DNA of 64,000 nucleotides from Prosthecobacter sp. (GTDB lineage Bacteria > Verrucomicrobiota > Verrucomicrobiia > Verrucomicrobiales > Verrucomicrobiaceae), in NCBI RefSeq assembly GCF_034366625.1, contig NZ_JAXMIH010000006.1:1-64000 (forward strand), written 5' to 3'. Of this stretch, positions 54,312-62,961 are shown piece after piece (within the stretch, counting starts at the first letter, position 1; each line of letters begins with the position of its first letter). A program made the position numbers and the translations under genes. Under the pieces are notes generated by a model that ran no database searches, had not been told where the DNA came from, and saw only the letters and a program-made list of their open reading frames with translations.

Positions 54312-55684
54312 GATGCGGAGAAGTGCGTGAGAACCTGTTCCATGCGCGCGGAGCGGCTGCCTTTGAGCAGCACCACGTCTCCCTCGCGCAACCACTCGCG
54401 CAGACGAGCCGCACAGGAGGCGTGATCGGGAAAATGGCGGGACTGCAGCGTGCTGTTCGTCCGTGCGGCGGCGGCACTGATGAGCGCAGCCTCGTCACCG
54501 CCCACCGTGAAAACAGCGGTGAGGCCGAGAGAGCCGGCAAACTCACCGACGCGACGATGTTCGGCCTGCGCAATCGTTCCAAGCTCGCCCATGCGGCCCA
54601 GTACGGCCACGCGGCGGCTGTTCTCACCGCCCAACGTGCTGAGCGTCCGCAACCCGGCGATCATGCTGTCAGGATTGGCGTTGTACGAATCATCAATGAA
54701 CTGGATGCCGTTGACGACCTTCGGTTCGACACGACCGCCGGTGAGTTTCGCGTGATTCAAGGCATCAGCGATGTCCGCGGGGGCAATGCCCTGCCGCCAG
54801 CCCATGCACGCGGCGAGCGCGGCATTGCCGACCATGTGCTCTCCGAGAACGGGCAGCCGCGTTTCGACTTTTTCGCCGCCGAAATCGAGCGTGAAGGTGG
54901 TTCCAGTCGCATCGGCGCGCAGGTTGCTGGCGAAAACATCCCCGCAGCCGACTCCAGCCGTCGAAACGCTGGCCTGGCAGTGGCGGGCGATGGTCTCACT
55001 GTATTTGTCGTTCGCATTGAGCACGACGACACCACTGCGCTTCACCTGCGCTGGCAGCGTGGCTTTTTCCCACGCAATCGCATCCTGCGTGCCCATGTGC
55101 TCGATATGGGCCATGCCGACATTCGTGAGGATGCCGGCGTCCGGATCGGCGATGTCGGTGAGCACCTTGATCTCACCAGCGTGGTTCATGCCCATCTCCG
55201 TGACGCAGCATTGATCGCCCTCGCGCAATGAAAGCAGCGTGAGCGGCACGCCGATGTGGTTGTTCAAGTTGCCAAAGGTGGCGCGGGTCCGCAGTTTTTT
55301 CGCCATCACGATGGCGGCAAGGTCTTTGGTCGATGTTTTGCCATTGCTGCCGGTCAAACCGATGATCAGCGGCGCGTGATGCTGGCGATAGCCACGCGCC
55401 ATGTTTTGCAGGGCGATCAAGGTGTCGCCCACCTCGATCACGGCGCAGGGCAGCGAGCCCCAGGCCGGATTGATCTTGCTGACGACGACTACAGCGACGC
55501 CGGCGGCGGCAGCCTGCGGGATGAAATCGTGCGCGTCGAATTTGTCGCCAACCAAGGCGACGAACACGTCCCCTGCAATGATCTTGCGCGTGTCGGTGCT
55601 CACATTCTTCACCAGACGCGATCCATCACCACGCAGCGTGCCTGCGGTGAATTGGGCGAGAATCTGGAGTGGAATCGGAATCAT
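54308..55684 (-). CDS. murF: UDP-MurNAc-tripeptide D-Ala-D-Ala ligase
   Basis: This 458-residue ligase adds D-Ala-D-Ala to the wall precursor. ATP loop GLTGSNGKTSTKDLAA near residue 110; TEMGMNHAGEIK and DSYNANPDSM are family markers. The start overlaps the murE stop by 4 bp, and its own stop overlaps the mraY start. The gene order murE-murF-mraY-murD is standard for dcw clusters. Confidence 0.95.
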   Translation of the reverse strand: MIPIPLQILAQFTAGTLRGDGSRLVKNVSTDTRKIIAGDVFVALVGDKFDAHDFIPQAAAAGVAVVVVSKINPAWGSLPCAVIEVGDTLIALQNMARGYRQHHAPLIIGLTGSNGKTSTKDLAAIVMAKKLRTRATFGNLNNHIGVPLTLLSLREGDQCCVTEMGMNHAGEIKVLTDIADPDAGILTNVGMAHIEHMGTQDAIAWEKATLPAQVKRSGVVVLNANDKYSETIARHCQASVSTAGVGCGDVFASNLRADATGTTFTLDFGGEKVETRLPVLGEHMVGNAALAACMGWRQGIAPADIADALNHAKLTGGRVEPKVVNGIQFIDDSYNANPDSMIAGLRTLSTLGGENSRRVAVLGRMGELGTIAQAEHRRVGEFAGSLGLTAVFTVGGDEAALISAAAARTNSTLQSRHFPDHASCAARLREWLREGDVVLLKGSRSARMEQVLTHFSAS

Positions 55685-57225
55685 CGGTCGTGGTCGCGGA
55701 AACCACGCTGGGCTTCACGTTCGGCGGCTTTATCCTCGCGATCCTGGGCGCGGGTGGCTTTGAGATCGTGCAGGAACTGGCGGGCGATCTTGCGGTCGTC
55801 GAAGGGATGCTTCTTGCCCTGGATGTCCTGGTAGTCTTCGTGGCCTTTGCCGGCGATGAGCACGAGATCGCCCTCCCAGGCGTTTTCGAGCGCCACGCGA
55901 ATGGCTTCGCGGCGGTCGGCGATGATGGCGTGTTTTTGCGGGCGGGTAAAACCAGCCTTCGCGTCATTCAAAATCTGCTCGGGATCTTCGGTGCGCGGAT
56001 TGTCGGAGGTGAGCACGCAGATGTCGCTGCCTGCCTCGGCGGCGGCGGCCATCTTCGAACGCTTGGTGCGGTCGCGATCGCCACCGCAGCCAAATACGGT
56101 GATGAGACGGCGCGGACGCAGCGCACGGGCGGTGCGCAGGGCGTTTTCGAGGCCGTCGGGCGTGTGCGCGTAATCGACGAAGACCTGGAAACGTGAGTTT
56201 TCAGAGACACGCTCCATGCGTCCCGGCACCTGCGGCGCGTTGTGCAGGCTTTTGACGGCCTCGCGCAGATTCAAGCCGACGCCATGCGCGGCAGCGAGAG
56301 CGCCGAGGGCGTTGTACACATTGAAATCGCCGATGAGCGGCAGACGCACGAGGAAACTGCGGCCCTTGGCCTCTAGCTCGAAAGTGGTTCCGGTGAGATC
56401 GTAGCGCACGTTGATGGCGCGGAACTCACAACCGACGCCGAAGCCAAAACGCGTGACGCAGCCGGTGTGCTCAAAGCGCTGCGCGAGTTTGCGACCCCAG
56501 GAGTCATCACCATTGATGATGAGCGCCGAGCGCGGCGATGCGGCCGTGATTTCAAACAGACGCACCTTGGCCTCAAAGTACTTCTCCATCGTGCCGTGGT
56601 AATCGAGATGGTCCTGCGTGAGGTTGGTGAAGATGGCGGCGGCGAAGGGCAGGCCGAAGACGCGTTCCTGATCGAGCGCGTGGGAGGAGACCTCCATGGC
56701 GCAGGCGCGGCAGCCGTTGTCACGCATGGAGGCGAGCAGGCCCTGGATTTCGAGCGATTCGGGCGTGGTGTGCGTGGCGGGCAGTTGCTCACCGTTGCCA
56801 AGATCGTAAAACACGGTGCCGAGCAGGCCGCTGCGCATCTGCGCTGCATTGAACAGATGATGCAGGAGGAAGGCCGTGGTGGTCTTGCCGTTGGTTCCAG
56901 TGACACCGGCGATGATCAGTGCTTTGGCCGGGTGCCCGTTCAAGGCCGCCGCCGCCTGCGCGAGCGCGATGCGCGAGTGACGCACATGCACCCAGGGCAC
57001 GGTGACATCGTCCGGCGGAGCCTGCTCGGCGATAATCGCGGCAGCGCCGAGTTCAATGGCCTTCGGAATGAACGCGTGACCGTCCGCGTGCGTGCCACGC
57101 AGCGCGACGAAAGCAATGCTTGGACCCGATTTGCGCGAATCATAAGCGAAGCCAGCGATCTCAGTATCGAGGTTGCCGGAGACGGCGGGTTTGTCGAGAT
57201 GCGGAATGAGATCACGCAGTTTCAT
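55681..57225 (-). CDS. murE: UDP-MurNAc-dipeptide:meso-diaminopimelate ligase
   Basis: This 514-residue ligase adds the third stem residue. The ATP loop is GVTGTNGKTTTAFLLHH, and LTSDNPRTEDP carries DNPR, the motif that marks meso-diaminopimelate rather than lysine specificity. Together with ftsI it shows a diaminopimelate-type peptidoglycan. Start and stop overlap ftsI and murF by 4 bp each. A short charged tail (RAQDREDKAAERE) is added at the C-terminus. Confidence 0.96.
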   Translation of the reverse strand: MKLRDLIPHLDKPAVSGNLDTEIAGFAYDSRKSGPSIAFVALRGTHADGHAFIPKAIELGAAAIIAEQAPPDDVTVPWVHVRHSRIALAQAAAALNGHPAKALIIAGVTGTNGKTTTAFLLHHLFNAAQMRSGLLGTVFYDLGNGEQLPATHTTPESLEIQGLLASMRDNGCRACAMEVSSHALDQERVFGLPFAAAIFTNLTQDHLDYHGTMEKYFEAKVRLFEITAASPRSALIINGDDSWGRKLAQRFEHTGCVTRFGFGVGCEFRAINVRYDLTGTTFELEAKGRSFLVRLPLIGDFNVYNALGALAAAHGVGLNLREAVKSLHNAPQVPGRMERVSENSRFQVFVDYAHTPDGLENALRTARALRPRRLITVFGCGGDRDRTKRSKMAAAAEAGSDICVLTSDNPRTEDPEQILNDAKAGFTRPQKHAIIADRREAIRVALENAWEGDLVLIAGKGHEDYQDIQGKKHPFDDRKIARQFLHDLKATRAQDREDKAAEREAQRGFRDHDR

Positions 57226-59084
57226 TGCGCACCTCCTTTCGAGGCAACTTTGATCGGACGTTCGTTGCGGATGGAGAGATGATCGAGCGTCTCGCGCACG
57301 ACTTCGGCGAAGATGGGCGCGGCAACGCGGCCGCCGCGGATCATTTTTTCGCTCTCAGCCTTCGGATCGTCGAGCATGACGAGGCAGACGACCTGCGGCT
57401 TTTCCATCGGGGCCATGCCAATGAAGGAAGTGAGGTAGGAGCCCTCGATGTAGCGCTTCTTTTCAGGATCGTAACGACGGGTGGTGCCGGTTTTGCCACC
57501 AACGCGGACCTCGGGCATGGCGGCACGGCTGCCAGTGCCTTCGAGCACGACGCCTTCGAGGAAATCGCGTAGCGAAGCAGCCGTTTTGGCGGTGCAGACC
57601 TGCCAGACGGGCTGCGGCGGAGTGATTTCGTTTTCGCCGGTGGCTTTGACGACACGGTCGACGAGGCGCGGTTTCATGAGCACGCCACCGTTGGCGATGA
57701 CGCCGTAGGCCATGCACATCTGCAAGGGTGTGACGGAGACCTCATAGCCGATGGGCATGCGTGAATAGGTGGTGTTGCTCCATTTGCCGGTGTTCATGTA
57801 GCCGGCCTTTTCGCCCAGAAGGCCGATGCCGGTGACGCTGCCGAAGCCGAAACGCGAAGCGTAGTCGAGCATCATGTCCTGGCCGACGCGCTTGCTGATT
57901 TTGTACATGCCGATGTTACTGGAGTGGACGAGGACGCCTTTGACGGTCTGCATGCCGAGCGGCTCGTCGTCGCTGAGCTTCACTTTCCGGACTGGATCTT
58001 CGTAGAACATGTTGCCGCAGTCGATCTTCTCGCCGGGAGTGACCTTGTTATTGTCGAGCGCGGCGGCCAGGGTGATGACCTTGAAGATGGAGCCGGGTTC
58101 GTAGGGTTCCGCGATGACGTGATTGGTCCAGGTGCTGACATCGGGATTGCTCACATCACGATGCGGACGCGCAGCCATAGCGAGGACGGTGCCGGTGGCG
58201 GGCTCGGTAACGACGATGACAACGCGGCGGGCATTGTTGGCCTTCCAGGCGCGTTCGCAGATCGCCTCGATGTTGTCCTGAAGCTGCATGTCGATGGTGA
58301 GATGCACGTCGTTGCCGTGTTGCGGCTCGACGACCTGACCACGATAAGCGGGAAGCTCGTGGCCAGACTTGTCACGCTCGATGAACTGCTCGCCGGGGGT
58401 GCCGGTGAGTTTGGCATCCATGAGCTTTTCAACACCCCAGCGGCCTTTGTTGCCGGTGTCGGTATCGCCAAGCACGAGAGATAGGCGGTCCTTCGCAGGG
58501 AAACGGCGCGCGACGGCGGGACGCAGGTGGATGCCGAAAAGGTGTTCGGCTTTGAACAGGATACCCCACTGTTTCGCGGTTTCTTCATCCACCTGTTTGG
58601 CAAGGACGATCTCTGGCTTGTCCGATGCTATTTGCGCGCGGAGCTCTTTTTCCGGCAGCGGCAGAATGCCCGAGAGCACCCTGGCGACATGGTCATGGTA
58701 GGCGGCGAGGGTGCCGGCCTCATCGAGCTGTTCTCGCAATTCAATTGCCCGCACCCCGCGCACAGCGGCAAGATGATGGCGCACGGTGATGATCTCGCGC
58801 AGATGTGTGCGGTCCGTGTAAAGCTCGCTCACGTCTTCATCATGCGCGAGGTATTCGCCGTTAAGATCTTTGATGGCACCACGATGCGCAGGCAGGACGA
58901 TGTGGCGCTGGTATTTCTGCGCGGCGAGGGCTGCAAGACGCGGCGATTCCTTGATCTGAATGACCGCGAGCCGCCAGGTCACGAGCGAAAAGCCCGCCAG
59001 CAGCACAAACAGCAGCAGCAGCATGCGGCGGCACACCGGGCGGTCACGACGGAGCTGGGTTTGATTTGGAAGAGGCTGGCTCAC
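57222..59084 (-). CDS. ftsI: Septal penicillin-binding protein (class B transpeptidase)
   Basis: This 620-residue protein has a membrane anchor (LLLLFVLLAGFSLVTWRLAVI, about 22-42), a dimerisation-like domain and the transpeptidase domain with SIFK (active-site Ser) near 335, SSN near 388, and KTG in VGGKTGTTRRYD near 530. It crosslinks septal peptidoglycan with FtsW. Overlaps of 4 bp with the FtsL-like gene and murE indicate translational coupling. Confidence 0.95.
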   Translation of the reverse strand: MSQPLPNQTQLRRDRPVCRRMLLLLFVLLAGFSLVTWRLAVIQIKESPRLAALAAQKYQRHIVLPAHRGAIKDLNGEYLAHDEDVSELYTDRTHLREIITVRHHLAAVRGVRAIELREQLDEAGTLAAYHDHVARVLSGILPLPEKELRAQIASDKPEIVLAKQVDEETAKQWGILFKAEHLFGIHLRPAVARRFPAKDRLSLVLGDTDTGNKGRWGVEKLMDAKLTGTPGEQFIERDKSGHELPAYRGQVVEPQHGNDVHLTIDMQLQDNIEAICERAWKANNARRVVIVVTEPATGTVLAMAARPHRDVSNPDVSTWTNHVIAEPYEPGSIFKVITLAAALDNNKVTPGEKIDCGNMFYEDPVRKVKLSDDEPLGMQTVKGVLVHSSNIGMYKISKRVGQDMMLDYASRFGFGSVTGIGLLGEKAGYMNTGKWSNTTYSRMPIGYEVSVTPLQMCMAYGVIANGGVLMKPRLVDRVVKATGENEITPPQPVWQVCTAKTAASLRDFLEGVVLEGTGSRAAMPEVRVGGKTGTTRRYDPEKKRYIEGSYLTSFIGMAPMEKPQVVCLVMLDDPKAESEKMIRGGRVAAPIFAEVVRETLDHLSIRNERPIKVASKGGAQ

Positions 59085-59473
59085 GGATTCTGGGGTGTAG
59101 TTTGAGCAAAGGAAGGATCCAGCGAGGGTGCCGAGGCAGTTTCTTCAACAGGCTGCGGCGGCAGCGGTTTGAGCATGATCAGACTGCGCTTCGTGATCTG
59201 ACGCAGCAAGGTGCCCGCACCGGTGAGACGCGGCTGCACGCGATCACGCGTGAGCAGTGTTTCAATGCGGTTGTTCAGGGCGAGGATCTCTGCCTGCAGC
59301 AGGCGCATGTCGGACTCGACCTTGCGCTGCTCCTCACCGAGGGCACGCACACGGTTTTTGCTCACCACGATGCCGAGACCCACGAGCGCCAGCGAGGCGA
59401 CGACGATCAGGATCGCCGTGATCGTGGGCAGGCCGAGGCTGTTGCGGTAGCGGTTGCGCTGGCGAGGTTTCAT
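59081..59473 (-). CDS. ftsL: FtsL-like cell-division protein
   Basis: This 130-residue protein has a basic N-terminus (KPRQRNRYRN), one membrane helix (about 13-37), a leucine-zipper-like coiled coil (about 40-72: RALGEEQRKVESDMRLLQAE) and a Pro-rich tail. Size, topology and position between rsmH and ftsI identify it as the FtsL-type component that joins FtsB/FtsQ and activates FtsWI. The start at 59473 overlaps the rsmH stop by 4 bp; a longer frame is Arg-rich and overlaps rsmH in another frame. Sequence similarity to model FtsL is low, as usual. Confidence 0.8.
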   Translation of the reverse strand: MKPRQRNRYRNSLGLPTITAILIVVASLALVGLGIVVSKNRVRALGEEQRKVESDMRLLQAEILALNNRIETLLTRDRVQPRLTGAGTLLRQITKRSLIMLKPLPPQPVEETASAPSLDPSFAQTTPQNP

Positions 59474-60501
59474 ACGGGAAGACGTTCGGCGACGCGCAGC
59501 ACGGCGCTGCGTGCACGCGGGTTCATTTCGATCTCGTGCGGAGTGGCCTGCACAGGCTTGCGTGTGATAAGTTTGAGCACGCAATCAGGATTTTTACGCG
59601 GCTCCGGCCATTCCGGCCGGTCGAGAAATGGGGCGGAGAGATGCTGCAGCGTCTGTTTAACGATGCGGTCCTCCAACGAATGGAAAGAGATCACCGCCAG
59701 CCTGCCTCCGGGTTTCAACCAGCGCGGGGCGGCGGCGAGAAAGTCGTGCAGCGCGGCGAGTTCGTCATTCACGGCGATGCGCAGGGCCTGAAACACAAGT
59801 GTGGCCGGGTGACGTTTCCCACGCTTCGGCGATGCGGCGGCGACGATGTCGGCAAACTGGAGTGTGGTTTTGATGCGACACGCCGCGCGCGCCTTGATGA
59901 TCGCCCGGGCGATGCGACGGGCATTGGGCTCCTCGCCATATTCAAAGAAGAGTCGCGTGAGCTCAGGCTCGTCCGCCGTGTTCACGATGTCCGCCGCCGT
60001 GCGTGGCGATTCGGTGTCCATGCGCAGATCGAGCGGGCCGTCTCTCATGAAGGAGAAACCACGGGCGGCATCGTCGAGTTGATGACTCGACACGCCAATA
60101 TCGACCAGCATACCGTCAAAGCCGGAGACGCCGGTCTCTTCAACGATCTGCGGGAAATGACGGAAATTGCCGCGCAGCGCGCAGAACTGTGCCGCATAAG
60201 ACTTCAAACGCTCTGTGGCATGCTTGAGCGCATTCACATCCTGGTCCATCGCGACAACACGTGCGCCATGCTGCAGGAGCGCTTCGGAATGCCCGCCACC
60301 ACCGAGCGTACCGTCGAAAAAAAGCTTCCCTGGAGCCGGCTGGAGCAGTGAGACCACCTCGGCAAGCAGCACGGGTGCATGATAGAAAGGCAGATTGCGC
60401 GTGGGTGATTCGGGCGGGGCAGGTTCCAACGAATCTCCCCCTCCCCCACCGCCAGGTCGTGTTACCAAAGTTCCACGCCCCCAAGGCATCAGGTCGTCCA
60501 T
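59470..60501 (-). CDS. rsmH: 16S rRNA m4C1402 methyltransferase
   Basis: This 343-residue enzyme methylates 16S rRNA C1402. The core starts FYHAPVLLAEVVSLL, then DGTLGGGGHSEALLQ (SAM site), DIGVSSHQLDD and AVISFHSLEDRIVK; the C-terminus MNPRARSAVLRVAERL is typical. It is the first gene of the dcw operon; mraZ, often upstream, is absent. The start is uncertain: 60501 is used, giving a 36-residue leader with six glycines; 60489 and 60660 are alternatives. Confidence 0.9.
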   Translation of the reverse strand: MDDLMPWGRGTLVTRPGGGGGGDSLEPAPPESPTRNLPFYHAPVLLAEVVSLLQPAPGKLFFDGTLGGGGHSEALLQHGARVVAMDQDVNALKHATERLKSYAAQFCALRGNFRHFPQIVEETGVSGFDGMLVDIGVSSHQLDDAARGFSFMRDGPLDLRMDTESPRTAADIVNTADEPELTRLFFEYGEEPNARRIARAIIKARAACRIKTTLQFADIVAAASPKRGKRHPATLVFQALRIAVNDELAALHDFLAAAPRWLKPGGRLAVISFHSLEDRIVKQTLQHLSAPFLDRPEWPEPRKNPDCVLKLITRKPVQATPHEIEMNPRARSAVLRVAERLPV

Positions 60502-61069
60502 CGCATCGGTCGCACCAAACCACGGCCACCCGCCCACTTGAGAAAATCCAATCAGTCTGGAAATCCCAACAAGCAATGGCCACGCAGGCAACCGCCTCCA
60601 TCGGCTTGACCGATGCGAGAGGCGCGGCAGAGGGAATCCAATTGCAGCAGGTGCGTTCATAAAAGAAGCTGAACATCAAACTGCCTACCCATGTGAAAGA
60701 GTGGCATAAATGTCATAAGACTAAAATTCTAACTAATCCTTATAATCGAGAGATCATATTCTTGGCAATCGTCTATTTTCAGAATTTTTGCTTTCAGGCA
60801 GAATTACTCCAATACTGTTCATTCGATCAACTGGAGATTTTAGAGATATCCTCAATTGGGCCAACTGAGATCACCCTCCAAACAGCCTTCCATGGGCATG
60901 AATACAGCCAAGTTTGCCCGTCTCGACAACGATTAGAGGCGCCAACCGCCTTCTCCCGCTTGGCACTTCTTTTACAATTTGCACCAGAATACCAAGAGGA
61001 ATCTCGACAGATGACCGGAAGTATTGCTAGCCTCGCAGAAATTGAAACAATTCCGACCCACTAATCACC
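60502..61069. other. AT-rich divergent intergenic region
   Basis: About 570 bp between rsmH (minus) and the histone-like gene (plus), with a sharp drop to AT-rich sequence from about 60690. It probably holds promoters for both sides, but no confident pair of promoter boxes was fixed. A 123-codon plus frame beginning with GTG at 60693 contains Cys and Gln-rich text without a clear ribosome site, so it was not called as a gene. Confidence 0.5.
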
Positions 61070-61720
61070 ATGGCCAAGAAACCTGCTCCCAAAAAGGCAC
61101 CCGCTAAAAAGAAGCCCGCCGCTAAAAAGAACAAGCCGACGCCAGTGAAGAAAGCGGCCAAAAAAGCAGTTCCGGTAAAGAAAAAATCAATTCCGGCAAA
61201 GAAGCCGGTGAAAGTGAAGTCAAAAGCACCTGCCAAGCCCATGCCCGCCGCGCCTGCAAAGAAGCCTGACCCGGCACCAGTGCTGAAACCCGTCTTTGAA
61301 GTCCCGGCACCGAAGCCACCCGTACCGCCCGCGCCTGTGGCACCGAAGATCGTCATGAAAACAGGCGCAGGTGGTGCCACCTCATTGACCGTCGCCGGGC
61401 AGGCCTCCGCAGGTTCTGCGGCCAGTGGCAACACGCATCCTGCCAACATCATGGTGCTCGTCAGCAGCGGTGGCTGGCCTGTGACCGATCTGACAAAAGA
61501 TCACTTCACGTTGATGGAATACTTCGAGGTGCCCGGTCAGCAATCCCCTTTCAGCAACAACATCACCTCCTTCCGCAATGTCGGCACGGGAGCCTATCTG
61601 CTCCAGGTGAAGCCGATCAATGGCACTCCTTGGCGCAGCGGTCATCATCTCGCCCAAATTCTCGTCTCCTCCGCTGATGATCGTCAGGGCCAGGGCGGGG
61701 TGAAGCTGATCATCCGCTGA
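61070..61720 (+). CDS. Histone-H1-like basic tail fused to a small C-terminal domain
   Basis: This 216-residue protein has an N-terminal Lys/Ala/Pro tail (about 1-100: KKPAPKKAPAKKKPAAKK repeats) like bacterial H1-type or AlgP-type nucleoid proteins, then a short Gly/Ala region and a compact beta-rich domain (about 125-216: VLVSSGGWPVTDL, YLLQVKPINGTPWRSGHH, GGVKLIIR). A plain bacterial H1 would lack such a domain. DNA binding is inferred from charge; the C-terminal domain function is unknown. No signal peptide is seen. Confidence 0.75.
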   Translation: MAKKPAPKKAPAKKKPAAKKNKPTPVKKAAKKAVPVKKKSIPAKKPVKVKSKAPAKPMPAAPAKKPDPAPVLKPVFEVPAPKPPVPPAPVAPKIVMKTGAGGATSLTVAGQASAGSAASGNTHPANIMVLVSSGGWPVTDLTKDHFTLMEYFEVPGQQSPFSNNITSFRNVGTGAYLLQVKPINGTPWRSGHHLAQILVSSADDRQGQGGVKLIIR

Positions 61721-61777
61721 TCAGCCACACGCGAGATTCGTTATCGACAGCAGAATCGACTCCGCTAGCATGGCAGA

Positions 61778-62830
61778 ATGAACCGCCGTTCCTTTCTTGC
61801 GCAATCTCTCGCCGCCACCGCTGCGGCATCGTTCTCCCGAGCCGGTACCGGCTCAAAGCTGGCCATTGGCCTCGATCACTTTTCTGTCCGCGCCACCGGC
61901 TGGAAAGCCGCAGATCACATCAACTACGCGGCCTCGCTCAAGCTCAACACCATCTTCCTCTCCGAACTCGGCGTTTTTGAAAACTTCGAGGAAGGCTACT
62001 TGAAAAGCCTCAAAGAGCAGGCTCATCGCGTGGACCTGCAAATCTACGTCGGCACCGGCAGCGTGTGTGAAAGCTCCAATACTTGGAAGACCGCCAACGG
62101 CACCGGTGCGGAACACCTCGCCCACACCATCCGTGTCGCCAAGATGCTCGGTTCCCCCGTCGCCCGCTGCTACCTAGGCAATCAAAAAGACCGCTCCACC
62201 GACGGTGGCATCGACAAGCACATCGAAAACACCATCAAGGCCATCAAGGCCAACCAGTCCCTTGCCGAGGCCGAGGGCATCAAGATCGCCATCGAAAATC
62301 ACGCGGGCGACATGCAGTCCCACGAACTCAAGGCGCTCATCGATGCCGCCGGCAAAGGCTATGTCGGTGCCAACATCGACCCCGGCAACGCCGTCTGGGC
62401 GCTGGAGGAGCCTTTGAAGCACCTCGAAATCCTCGGCCCGCTCACCATTTGCAGCAGCGTGCGAGACAGCATGCTCTGGGAAGATGAAAAAGGCGCGGTC
62501 GTCGTGCAATGGACCGCCATTGGCGAAGGCCTTGTCGATTTCAAAGCCTACGCCAAACGCTTTGCCGAACTCGCCCCCGGTGTCCCGCTGCAAGTCGAAA
62601 CCATCTCCGGCTTCGCCCGCCCCTTCGAGCACCAGAAGGACGAGTTCTGGAAGATCTTTCCAAATCACCGCGACACCGACATGTTCAAGGCCTGGCTCGC
62701 CATGGCCAAGCGTGGCAAAAAAATCGACAGCTTCAAAGCACCCGACGGTCCTGGCAAAAAAGACGCCGAAATCGCCTACCAAAAAGGCGAGTGCGAACGC
62801 AGTTTTGCCTGGCTGCGCGCAAATGCGTGA
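61778..62830 (+). CDS. Secreted sugar-isomerase-like TIM-barrel protein
   Basis: This 350-residue protein begins with a Tat-like signal (NRRSFLAQSLAATAAASF, twin Arg at 3-4) and continues as a xylose-isomerase-like barrel with metal-ligand patterns such as IENHAGDMQSHEL and NIDPGNAVWALEE. Such proteins (sugar phosphate isomerase/epimerase family) often act on modified sugars in this phylum; the substrate is unknown. It ends 43 bp before tRNA-Val. Confidence 0.82.
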   Translation: MNRRSFLAQSLAATAAASFSRAGTGSKLAIGLDHFSVRATGWKAADHINYAASLKLNTIFLSELGVFENFEEGYLKSLKEQAHRVDLQIYVGTGSVCESSNTWKTANGTGAEHLAHTIRVAKMLGSPVARCYLGNQKDRSTDGGIDKHIENTIKAIKANQSLAEAEGIKIAIENHAGDMQSHELKALIDAAGKGYVGANIDPGNAVWALEEPLKHLEILGPLTICSSVRDSMLWEDEKGAVVVQWTAIGEGLVDFKAYAKRFAELAPGVPLQVETISGFARPFEHQKDEFWKIFPNHRDTDMFKAWLAMAKRGKKIDSFKAPDGPGKKDAEIAYQKGECERSFAWLRANA

Positions 62831-62873
62831 TTGCACATCGCCCCGCTTCGCGATACATCGCCGCACGTCCGAT

Positions 62874-62948
62874 GCGTGGATAGCTCAGTGGTAGAGCGGC
62901 TCGTTTACACCGAGTTGGTCGGGGGTTCGAATCCCTCTCCGCGCACCA
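62874..62948 (+). tRNA. tRNA-Val (anticodon UAC)
   Basis: Acceptor stem GCGTGGA pairs with TCCGCGC; D-loop AGCTCAGTGGTAGAGC; anticodon arm GCTCG-TTTACAC-CGAGT with TAC in the loop; T-loop GTTCGAATC. Discriminator A, with CCA encoded at 62946-62948, unlike tRNA-Gly at 8550. Confidence 0.97.
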
Positions 62949-62961
62949 CCCCTGTTCCGTC

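Noticed and set aside
60693-61064. 123-codon frame before the histone-like gene
   Set aside because: GTG start without a ribosome site in an AT-rich divergent promoter region and no recognised family; reported only as an open question.
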